Shown: one piece after another, positions 48,867-61,000 of the stretch | How positions within the stretch are numbered: position 1 is the stretch's first letter | Layout: every line of letters begins with the position of its first letter | Source: Trichopria drosophilae | Taxonomy: Eukaryota > Arthropoda > Insecta > Hymenoptera > Diapriidae | Direction: 5' to 3' | Assembly: GCA_030407085.1 (NCBI GenBank) | Contig: CM059583.1 | Location: 22,914,001 to 22,978,000, forward strand | DNA length: 64,000 bases | Made by a program: the position numbers and the translations under genes | Notes under the pieces: generated by a model | What the model saw: the letters and a program-made list of their open reading frames with translations, nothing else | Told to the model about the DNA's origin: nothing | Databases searched by the model: none

Positions 48867-51800
48867 TAATTTGAATGTACCCAAGTTACATATATGTTAT
48901 ATTACTGTGTTATATCTCACTGACAGGGAAATAACAACTAACCGGAACGTTACCGGTTACATCTAGATTATATTATAGGTTAAACACTGGTTTAACCGTA
49001 ATTTTCGATGCTTTCTGGGATTTTGGAGAAAAAGAAGGCTTTTTGATCGCTTCCAGACATTTTTTCGTTAATCAATATTTGTCGGAAATTTAAATCGCAT
49101 TTTACCCTTACAGGCTTGTACTTTGCACTTCATTGTACATATAAAAAGTATTTAAACATCGCTATGATGTTTGTAAATTACACACAGATGTTGAAGTGAT
49201 GTTAAAGATGTGATAAGATCCAGGAGTAAGATACAAATTTTTCCAGTAACTACAGATAAGATTGACGAAATTGACAAATTGATCGAACCTGAAATCAAAG
49301 TTGCTCCTAATTCTAAGAAAATATTTTAAATTATTTGGAATAAAAATAGGCTTAACGTGTTATTTCTTAATTTGCATTCCTGTGAGAAATGCATATATAG
49401 TCCACCGTGTACACGTTCTGGGATTTAAGTACCTCGAGTAAAAGTAAAGGTACTGTTCGTTCGATACCAATGAAAATAAAGGACCTAAAAAATAAACAGC
49501 GTTTAAAGAAATAGACGAAACCTGTGTGAAAACAAAGTATATAGTGGTCTGGCATTATAATATATTAAGTTACAAATATTTTTTATAAGATAGTTATTTA
49601 GTTATAAACAAGATCAACAATGAATGTTTATGATATTACATTATGAAGTTGTTCAATGTTATTATTTATTTTGGTTATTGTTATGGTAAATCTTCGATTA
49701 TAAAAAATAGATATGAAAAAAAATAGTATATAAATAAGATAAATTTACTACAATAGACGTGCCTTGAAAAACTTTTCCACTTTTTTTTAAGGGTCAAAGT
49801 TAAAAATTCGAAAAATATGCTCATATATTTTATAATTGACATAAATATTTTGTAAACCTCGCTCTATTTTTTTGTTATTTTTCGGTAATACATAAATTGT
49901 AAGTTTAATATATAAATAACTGTAAATCTCTTAAGATTTGTTGGTATATATATATACATAATGAACTACTTAATACTTTCTTATTAGCTTACATTTCTGC
50001 TCCATAACTTGGACAATATCCGGTATGTGTGCATCACGAAGGGAAACTAGAAGCAGGGTTGTGGAAAATCAGGGGCATGTCTATAATAAATTGTATTGTT
50101 GAGTTAGTATTTTCGAGGGACGATAAGGGATCTTTTCAATTATCATTCTGTATAAATGCAACGCCAGATGTTACTCGTAACCTCATTATTTGCTTCATTC
50201 ATAATATGTATTCCTCAATGTAAGTATATTTATTAATTTAGTATGGAACTTTTGATCCTTTTAGAAAGACGTATATATTATTGTGATTATACTGATTTCG
50301 TATATTATCGATTCGTTTATTTTGAAAAGTTTTTAACCTAGAAGTAACTCACAGAAAAACGTCGAAATTTTAGCCATATGCCTTAATACGGGAAATACTA
50401 CGTTAAAAGTATAGACATAATGATATATTTTTGTTAAATAAATCAATTGGAGGACATGTATTTTGCTTACTCTATGACATTATGTGCCTAAGAGTACGCA
50501 GCTTACATTCTCAATAGAAACAATAATTAACTGAATGAAGTCGAGAATATTTATCTTTTATATTATTCTTTCATTTACTAATTAAATTTATAATATATTT
50601 CTTGACTATTTTTTTCGATTCTTTATTTATTAAATTAGTAGGATCTTTTTCCTATAATTTATTTATATAAATATAATACACCTGTTTGGTGACTTAAGTA
50701 CCATTTAAGGGATGAAAGAGATTCTATCTAATTGTAAAAATTTTACAGAATCTCCTTACGTCGTCTCATCCACTGGAATCATCAGCAAGGCTTTGTGGTA
50801 GAGACCTGCCTTGTACGACTTCAAGGAATTGATCTTAATGTCTTATATACGAAGTAGCTAGATTTTCGTTGGTTACGAAATTGCTATTCTCGCATTTTAG
50901 ACATCGTATATCTCCCTAATCAAGTTTTGAAGTAATTACTTCTTGGGAAAATATAGTCAAGAAATATATTCTAAATTTAATTTGAAAAAACAGCCCGATT
51001 CATATTAAAAAGCATTCAACATCTGCTTCTTAATATTAATTACTATTCTTTCACTTACGTTACTAAATTGTAGTACATTCCCTAACAAGGGAGTTATGCT
51101 AACTTTACGATTTTGAACTTTACCCACGAGTAGTCGGCTTCGCGTTTTTTTTTTATTAAATATCAAAGACATTTTTTAAGAATAATTAACCGAGTATTTT
51201 CAGCAATAAAGAAAAATCAAATATTTCTGAGAATACTCGGTGAGTTCTCAATAAATTTCTTTGATATTTGTTTGATTATACATAGGTTAGAAATGGAGGA
51301 GACGTATCTGAATTTTAAAAAATTCGTCAGATAATTTCCGTGAAGTCGCTTCTGAAGTTTGATGGTTGAATTAATCATATCGCAATACAAATTAATAGAA
51401 ATGTACAATATATGTAAACTAGGATAAAATTTCAATAAACTGCGCCTCAAATAAATCAACATCAAATATACGACTATAATATATGCATAATTAAAAATCA
51501 AACAGTAGACAATGGAACGAGTATAAAATAAAAAATTAATAATATTTATGTACCTATAATTTTAAATGAGATTTAAACACATTAATTGACTCATAACTAT
51601 GCAATTCCAATGAGCCACGTTGCATGATCTCCGCAATCTGTTTAATGAGGAAAAATAAGATGCATTCTTTTTGACAGTATCTTCCCACAATGGCAGTCTA
51701 TATTATTGCATTATAAATTGCATACAAATTATAGGTCATAGTATAGGTGCACAGATTTAATCGTAGGAATATTCAATTTTTTAGGTACCCCACCCACATC

Positions 51801-54800
51801 ATGGTCAAAAAAACCATCAGAGTTATTGTTTTGAAAGGCCGGGGTTAGAATATTGAATTTTTTAATAAACGGATGCATTTCCTTCGGTATTTGTGACCAA
51901 TAATTTTTTCGGTATTGTATCGCAACTCCTCTGATGTGGCGGATGAGTTTCTGACTTCAGGGGGAAATAGCCGGAAAAAAGTTAAAATATAGTTGCAAAA
52001 ATTCCATCTACTCTGTTCGTTATAAAGCTTTGAAGAAGTTTCAAAAAATAGTTGTGCTTTTATGAGATTACGTAAATGCTGTACAAAATCTTTTTCTTCG
52101 TATAGTTACAATAGAGTCAAAATCGTACATCCGATCTGTAATAAACTCTTCTTGTAACAATCGTATTATATTCTTTGGATTCATCATAATTTGGAATTAA
52201 CTCTTCTAGCATAAACGCACAACCATCGTGATTCATTACCTTTTAAATTGAAACAACATTCATATTTATATAAACATCTGATTTCGTATGTAAGCTAGTG
52301 TCTGTCCGTTAACTCGACCAAAATGAAAGAAACAAAATTATGAGTTAATATATCAACACAAAACTTTATAGCCATTTTATGCAAAAATTGACATTTAGTT
52401 TATACGGCAAAGCGCAAGTAGAAAGAGTATTGTCTGATCAGCCATATAACATCCACATGAAATTGGACGAAATAATTATTTTCACAATAGCATTATTTTA
52501 TTATTTCAACAGATTTGATGATTTCAGTAATTGTTTAAATCATATAAAAAAGTGGGGGTTAATATCCAAACTGTAATAGTACCTACATTAATTATCTTTA
52601 ATTTTGATTTTATTTCTCGAAAGCAGTAATATACACAGAGAGAAAAAGAAGGTTAACGGAATCATGAAGAAATGGTAAAAACAATTCTAAAGTATTAATA
52701 ATAGTAAAATGAACAATGTGAAAATCTGTAGCTCGCAGAGTGTTACTTTTGCAATTCAGAACATTGTGAAAACGGCCATGCAATAATTCTTTTTAGCAAT
52801 GGTAGAGGATATTTTCGTTTAATTAATTTTATTATGTCCATTTCACTGTTCAGGAATGTTTGAATTGACTCTATTTAAGTATGAAACTGAAGTTCCGAGA
52901 GTCTGAGGTTATGTACGATGATGCGTACTTAAATATCGGGAAATTGCAAAGCTGAACAACATTATGGTTTTGTTTATTATAGAAATGGTTAAATTAACTA
53001 TTTTTTGTTATCAAATGTTTTACTATTATGAAATAGTTCCATTAATTTGGTTATTTAGCAATGAAAAAATAAATTCATAAACTGAAAAGGAACATGAATA
53101 AGGAAAGGAAATTTGATATTATTATATTGTAAGATAAATGTCCAATCCGAATTTTTCACAAAAATAATAAATGATTCTCACCATCTCTTATTAGTAAATT
53201 GAAAAAAAGTTGTGTCTAAATATGTCGATAAATAAAGACGTTTATTGTTATGAGTATTTAGTAAACTGCAAAATATTATAAGAATTTTAAATAATAGGGA
53301 AAGCAGGGTAATTTCCATCTATCTAAAACAATGGTACTTGTATACGTTTTCAATGTATCTATTATAGGTGAACTTTTAGCGATACTGTTAGTACCTTTCA
53401 ATGTTTCTTTTTTTAAACGTGGTTGGATTTTTTTCGAATTTTTTAGAACTATTCTTTCCTGACATCATAGTGACGTCTATATATTTATTTCTTTACATTT
53501 ATTTACATTTTTACTCGAATTAATTAACCGATAAATACCAAGAAATTCCATCGTATTTAATTCAAAACGGTCGAGAAATAAACAATCTAAAGTGGGGGAT
53601 ATTAAACAATTTTTATGATAATTTTAAAATATACACAAAGATGAACTTTTTATTTTTGTGAAAAATGACGGAAGGTCGTAAAAAATTAAGCTGGATTTTA
53701 GTTACTGTTCGATAAGTTGTCCAAGAAAAGTGTCTTCTGTCGTGGATGTTCATTAATAATCCTCAACATTTTTTCCCATTTACAACTTGACAACGGTGCA
53801 ATTCAGTCACTTTTACAGAAAATATTTTGCTGTGTACTATCGAATTTTAAAAAGGAAATTGTTGGGAAAAACAAACATTAATAATTGCATGTCCGTCTTC
53901 GTTGAAATGCCTTATAACCGTCGTGACAATTCAAAAAACAAAATTGCTTCAAATACGTGCAAATTATTTCGAACTGTGCTGGCGAGTTTCGGACTTCAGA
54001 ATAGAAGTACTGGACAAAATATATTATCGTGCAAATTCCATCTTCCTGCGTCATAATACTTTAAATGTACAAAAAGTTACCAGCTCTAGTCGGTGTTTTG
54101 AGTTATGGTGACAAATATTGTTGAAAAATTAATTTTTACCTGTTACTATAAGCTTAAAGTATAGTTAATATCCACTAAGTCATAAACGAAAAGTGTGTTA
54201 CTCCTTGAAGTAACAAATTTTGGTAATAGAATTCGAACAAGTATTATTTCATTAGTCAATAGTAGTTTATGCTTATTATTTTTTATGTAATTTTTGTGCG
54301 TGAAGTTAGTGCGTGAAGTAAAATTTTCCGTGAGTGAAGTGCTGCATCAAGAGAATTGCATAATTGCATACATTGTTTTTACTATTAGATTCGTTGAATT
54401 AATACTTCGATTAGTATCATTTTGCCAATAAATTAGTGATATTTTACTATTTATTAGTGAAAAATTGGCTTACTCTATATTAGCATATTTAATAAAAAAT
54501 TCGTTAAAAATGTTGTATCAATGCCTTTTTTAAACTTCAGCAGTATAGACATTTTCAGATCATATTTTATATGGTGTTTATGATACCTATACCAAATTTC
54601 AAAAAAGTAAATGCTCGTTTTACAACTACATATCGAAATAACTTTATTCTACATAATATTATTTAATTCAATTACAAACCTTAATAATTAATTATTTTAA
54701 CACTTAACTATCTTAAAAGTACGTAAATCTGGCATAAATGCATGGCGCACGTAACATTACACATCCACAATTGCACAGGAATCACTTAGTCTGGCGTGAA

Positions 54801-54867
54801 AACGCAAAGAATACACGTAGATCTCGGATCACTGTTTACGTCTATAGCCAATCTCACTTTTACACGT
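48867..54867. other. Intergenic AT-rich DNA between Cht5 and the CAGTAG MITE
   Basis: No supported gene. Weak items: a 44-codon open stretch at about 49,193-49,327 (plus) with normal-looking composition and no recognised family; a CACAGAGAGA-type left end at 52,634; a frame at 50,029 with no recognisable domain. Confidence 0.4.
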
Positions 54868-54873
54868 TTTATT
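54868..54873 (-). terminator. Cht5 poly(A) signal
   Basis: AATAAA on the minus strand (TTTATT on plus), about 60 bases after the Cht5 stop. This is the first canonical signal downstream, so it implies a short 3' UTR. The cleavage site itself is inferred. Confidence 0.6.
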
Positions 54874-54932
54874 CGTCGTCGGACGGACAGTCATTGGGAA
54901 TACTTTCGCCAAAATTGAAAGTCTTCGACGTT

Positions 54933-55070
54933 TTAATTAAAAAACTTTTTCTTTTTGCATTCCGGACGATCGACGTTCAATGGCCAATCGCAGATGTATT
55001 TATCGGGACTGAACACCAGGCCGTCACGGCATTCGAATTTCAATGGTTTTCCGTATACGCATCTGTAATA
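54933..55070 (-). CDS. Cht5: Cht5 terminal exon f (CBM14, stop)
   Basis: Acceptor GTATTTTCAG. Begins [17 protein letters not shown] and supplies cysteines 3 to 6 of the CBM14 (peritrophin-A) domain. Spacing across the exon junction is C-x10-C-x5-C-x9-C-x12-C-x10-C. Ends in a basic tail (ECKKKKFFN) and TAA at 54935-54933. Confidence 0.94.
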   Translation of the reverse strand, partial: YYRCVYGKPLKFECRDGLVFSPDKYICDWPLNVDRPECKKKKFFN

Positions 55071-58000
55071 CTGAAAATACAAATTTTACGTGATTTACCA
55101 TATATAAATTAGAATTTTACATTAATTGGAATGTTATTCGCATAATAAAACAAAAGAATTGTGCACGAAAAATCCGTGGATCAGCGGCGGTATCGCCGTG
55201 GACTGCTGCCGAACCGTATTGTACAGCAGCAGTCCGCGACGGGACGGCTTGCGCCCCATAGTGGTGCTGTTACAATTCCACGGTGGGACTGCTACCGTTC
55301 CATGGCCTTTTCTTAAAAGAAAAATAACTTACCACATTGCATTCTTTTCCCGCCATGAAGTCTACATCTCCACATTCTATTTCATTGTCATAATGGAGGT
55401 CGGGTTCTGTGGTGGGGTTAGGTTTCGGCGTTATGGGGTGCATTGGAGGTCGAGGGGGTCGTGTCGGTTTTGGCGTAACAGGAAACTGAGGCCGGGGTGG
55501 TCTCGTGGTTTCCTCGGTTTCTCTAGGTGGAGATGTCGTTGGTTTCACGTAGATATTTCCTTCGTTGGGATTTTGAGATGTACTTGGTGGTCGTGACCAT
55601 TCCGGCTAAAAATCAAGATACTAATTAATACTAAAAATTATGACACTATTGGTAACGCTACTATCTATTGTCTTAGTTTCACAAACTCAAATGATACTAC
55701 TGGGTCATCGTTATGTTATTCTATACCATTTTTCTCGCAAAGTATATAATTTCTTTTTACAAAATTTTGTAAACTATTTAATCAGGTAAATAAAGGAATT
55801 TTTCAATAAATTTTTAATTACCCTTGGTGGAGGTTCTTTCCTCGGTTGTGGTACTATGTAGTTTTTCAAATTGTTATATAGGACGTGGGTGAGTGGATTG
55901 ACTTTGCCGCAAATTCCGTGGAAATCATCCATGTCGATAGCCCAATTCATCGCTCCAAGGTATCCTTTTTCTTTAATGAAGTCCGTCTTGATTTGTACAC
56001 TCTTTGTATTTTCATAGCCAACCCATTGTGTGCCTAGGTAAAAATAAGACAATAAAGTTTTTAATATGTTGGACGAGGTTGAAAATACTTTTACTATTTT
56101 TAGTAAATGGATTTAGAGATATGGATGACTACCAAAAAATATTTAATAACTGTAATTTGTGCAAGTGCTTGAAGCTAGAAGAAACATTCTTAGAGAAATT
56201 ATGACAATTGTCACATTCTACAACTCTGGCCCATAATTACCATTTGAAATGGTAAGTGTCCAATAATTCTAGTCAAAATTATTAGAATTTTTGTATGATA
56301 AAATTTCCAAGACAATTGTTCTCCATGTAATATTTAGCAATAAGTTCAGCAATTTTTAGTTCTGTACGCCATTAAAATGTTCTACACATTTTCAAATATT
56401 CTACTACGATTTTTTCTGCTAATTTTTTATGGCAAAATATGCATAAAAAAACTTCTTTAAAACTTCAACAAACTCCATTTTTCGTAAAATTTAATTACTA
56501 AAATCTCAAAATTGCAACTATGCGATGGAATAAAATGAATCGCTTGGTAGTCGCTGGAAGCGATGCTTTGCGATTCATTAATTTGCATTCTACGGTGGCT
56601 CCCTTAAAGGTGGGCGTAGTCCCACAGGCGAACCTCGTGTCTCATTGTATGCAGATTGCAGTTTCGACGTGCCTCCAAGGGACAAATGGAAATACGAAAA
56701 GTTGAACGCGCACGAATGATTCGATTAGAACCTACCTTTGTAGGCGTAGGGCACCTTTCCTACGTCTTCCCACTTGCTCGTCCAGCCCGAATCGGGGTCG
56801 TTAACTTCTGGGCAGATCTGTATGAATTTCAAATGAATTAGATTTTTATGATTATTGCTTTTTTTCGTTTACAGCCTCACAATTCGTTTCCTCAACTTAA
56901 CATACTGCTTGCTTCGAATAATCGAGTTCAATTTCTAATCATTGCATGAAGTCATATTAGGAGATATTAAAACATTAAAAAAATTATTTGACGATTTCAA
57001 CGAATGTATGTAAGAGAAATTTGAAAAATGAATTCAAGTTATATAAAGTTTATTATTCAACATGATCATACTCAATAATTTACACTTATGCATTCTTTTA
57101 TTTGCCTTTCTTATACTAATTGTCCACCGACTCTATTTTTAATCGACTCACTTAAATTTATCCCCTACTGCCACGCTAAAAGGTTATGTGTATTACACTC
57201 TGAGAAGCAAATTGAGTAGGGGTAAGTTAGTGATTATAAGGAGAAAATTTAAATAAGAAAGGCCGGCGTCATCTTGAAAAAGGGAGGTCTACGATAATAA
57301 TTCTTTAACGGGTTAACCCCAGTTGTATCCTTGAAAAAATCTACTTTTTTGTTGCCTTTTTTTGAAATGTAACTATTTGAGAATGAATCCATAAAATGTC
57401 AAGTCGTTCCGAACGAAATTGATTGAGATGTGAGCGTAGAAAGAGAAGAATACGTTAGTCAACGAGCTGAAACTGAAACGGAAAGGAAATTTTTGAAGTC
57501 GGTGACAAAAATTCCTCGAAACTAATTAATTTTTTTTAAATTTGACCTTATGCAATACATAGAAATGAGTGCACCTCAAAAACCTAACAAATCACAAAAC
57601 AGGCACTTCAAAAACCAAACATTTAAAATAGCAGACATTAAAAAATCAGACATTTTAAAAACAGACACTCAAAAACCAGACTTTCAAAACATGTGTGCAT
57701 TTTGAAATGACTGGGGTATAAAGGTTTATTTTAAAGACTTTTTCAAGCTATACCATTGATCTTTATATTATTTTGACCTACAATGAATACATCTATTGTT
57801 AAAGCGGCAAAAAGGTGGAAAAATAACTCCTTAATTTGACCCTTTATGCCTTACGTTTCGATGAAAATTGAGCACACAGGTATCATTTTAAGGTCACAGA
57901 ATTGCCGAAAAATGGATTTTAGAAAATTTTCCTCTGAATGAAACATACATGATGACCAATTCTTAGTTTTTTCTCAAACTCTGACACTTCTTTTTGAGTC

Positions 58001-61000
58001 ATCTTAGGGTAACTATTGAGTAATACGAATTAAACGCATAAATTGGTATTTTCCATATTTCTGGGGTTACAAGTACTATATTAATTGTAGGTCGAAATGA
58101 CTCGGAAGAAAATAATTGAAAAATTAACAGTTATTGCGAAAAGAGCGATTTGTTTTCTGAAATTCAAAGGCCAACTATTCAAATTCTGTATATCAGATCG
58201 AATTTTGGTATTAAACTTTTTTGCTCCAAACGTTGTCAAGATTTACCCCCTGCGATTTGTGAGTTGTGGAACACCTTGTATAACCATTTTTTTTGTACTA
58301 GAAAGCGAGAAGGGCTATTTTACTCACTGTTTATCATGCTTAACCCGTTTCGTTCCAAAAGTCCGGAATTTAGACAGAACATTTAAAGCAGTAAATTTGT
58401 ATTCCAAACATCGTTGAAAACATTGAAATAAGTCAAAATTGATAGATTGGACGACCTTTCTCGAATGCCGTGGTCAGAATCATCCAGGAATTTCAACAAA
58501 AAAAGTTATGGTTATTTTGTTGAAAAAAATTTTAATTTTTTTGATGTTTCTTCAAAGGAATTGTGTTTTTGGACATTGAAAAGAGCAATGCTAACCATTG
58601 AAAAAGATACTAATCGCGTTTTTTTCTCTCGGACCTTTCTTCTCCCGTGGGATTTTTTTCAAAAAACAAAATGGAGGTTTCAAGATGGCGTCTGCAAGTT
58701 CTTATTTTGTATTTTCTCGCACAAATTATCGATTAATTGACCACGTAACGGTGGAAATCATGGAGAATTGGGATGAAAAAGTAGTTATTATTATTATTTG
58801 TGAATACCTAATCTCGTTATTATTCATTCATAACCTCAAATTTGTTATATAGAATGGACTTTAACTTTATTTTTCTAATTTTCACTCAATTTTCGACGTT
58901 TCCGTATTAGTTACGTGTGAAATTGAAAATCACCAGATACGATTGTGACTTCTCAATAATCGGTATCTAACCTAAAAATTGAGTACAGGACGACAATTAT
59001 GTGCGCATTCCTAGCTGGTACTATGACGTTTGTAGGCTGGATAAAAGCGAATATCAGAGTAAAGTTCGCTAGAAAGTCGAAAAAACCTTTGGAGGCCCAC
59101 ATTATCAAAAATGAAGATTCAAAACGATATTTTTCGGGTGAGCAGTATAATAGACGAACATCTTATCGATCAGAATGTAATAAAAATGTTTGCAAGGTAC
59201 GTTTCAAATCATTTCATAAAGTTACATAGATTTACCATATTACTATTGACTTAATTCACCGTTGTCATTTCTTGAAAAAATCCAATATAATAAATGTTAT
59301 CAAATTGAAAGAATAAAAAAAAATTGTAAAAAAAAATGAAAAAATATAAACAAAATTTGAAAAGTACTAAAAAATAGTAAAAAAAATTACTCTCCGAATA
59401 ACGTTTACTTCCCCTGTGTAAGAGTCGGACAACAGCAAAATATGTATTGGCAGCTAAACAACGTGATGTAAATCATTGTGAATTAGTGGTGTGTAGGTAA
59501 TATACTATATTTATCATCAGGAATAAACAATGTTGAAATTAGGCATTAGAGGATCGATGTATTTACTCCAATATTCTCGTTTATTAAACCTACAAACGTC
59601 ATAGTACCAGGTAGCAATGCGCACAAGATGTGCTGCAGTTAATTTTTAGGTTATAAACCAATCAGTGATAGATCACAATTGTATATAGTAATTTTTAATT
59701 TCACACGTACGTAATGATATGGAAAAGTCAAAAATTGAGTGAAAATCAAACAAAAAATGGATAAAAACCCATTGTATCTAACTAATTTGAGGTTATGAAT
59801 GAATCCTGATGAGATTACGTATTCAGAAATGATAATAATTACTTTTTCATCCCAATACTCCAAGATTACAACCGTTACACGATCAAAAATTCGATATTTG
59901 TGCCAAAAAATGCAAAATTACAAATTGCAGACGCCACAATGAAGCCGCCATTTTGTTTTTTTGAAAAAAATCTGACGGGACAAGAAAGGGCTGAGCAAAA
60001 AGACGCAGGTCAGCATTGCCCTTTTCACCTCCAAAAAAAGCGATTCTTGCGAAGAAACGTAGAAAACATTAGTATTTTTTTCAACAAAATGATCATAAAA
60101 TGTTTCTTTAACTCGCGAACTTATTCTGACTGCGGCATTTTAAAGGGGAGGTCCAAATCTATCGAATTTGACTAATTTCAATTGTTTGTAATGCCGTTCG
60201 GAACAGAAGATACAGAGTTGAAAGTTGTATCCAAATTCCAGACTTTCGGGGCGAAGTGGGTTAAAGTGGCATTTTTTGGAACACTGGTGTAAAACTAAGC
60301 AAAAGTGGCGAAGAGTAAGAACAGATGTTGGTGCAAAAAAGCACCTCTTTACACCCTAGTGTCGTAATGTATTATTTTCCTCCCTTGTTGACGAAATGAA
60401 TAATACACATTGTAGTAACTTACTAATGAATAATAAAGTACTCAAAGTAATTATTTACCTCATAATAAGCAAGGAAGCCCTTGGCACCGGTGTACTTTCC
60501 TGGAGCACCTCCACCCGCCTCCTTATTGATATAAGTGCCAGGGTTGTAGTTGGTATTACTGGCGCTCAGGGTGAATGTTCTCCCATAAAATGGGACTCCG
60601 ACGACTAGCTTGTTGGACGGGCATCCCATGTCTTCCCAGAGTTGAAGGCCGTCGTGCTGCATTCGATGAAAAGAAAATACAATAATAATGCGTGGAGCAC
60701 TTTTATGCCGTTCGAGTGTTTGCGTGCGGAATTCAGTTTTGAAAGGTGACACTTGAATGGCGACGTCCGTCAAAAGCGCATTTTGCATACGAGACGCATG
60801 TGTGCGAAACTTTTTAAATTTTTACAAGGCTTTGTCTTCTATTCTTAGAGGTTAAAATGTAATCTTTGTAACTCGCGAACGTAAATCTGTCGGGCTTTTG
60901 CACGATTTGTATGCAAAAAAAGGAGAAGAACTGAGAATACCTCTGATTTAGCTCGTCATGGCGTTTACACCGGTGAAAATATTTCGAAAAATTTGTAGAT

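Noticed and set aside
55126..55596. 156-codon plus-strand frame
   Set aside because: Shadow of the Pro/Thr-rich Cht5 linker exon on the opposite strand.
58097..60175. Open frames of 76-106 codons inside element K
   Set aside because: They lie in the arms of a palindrome and have no known transposase motif.
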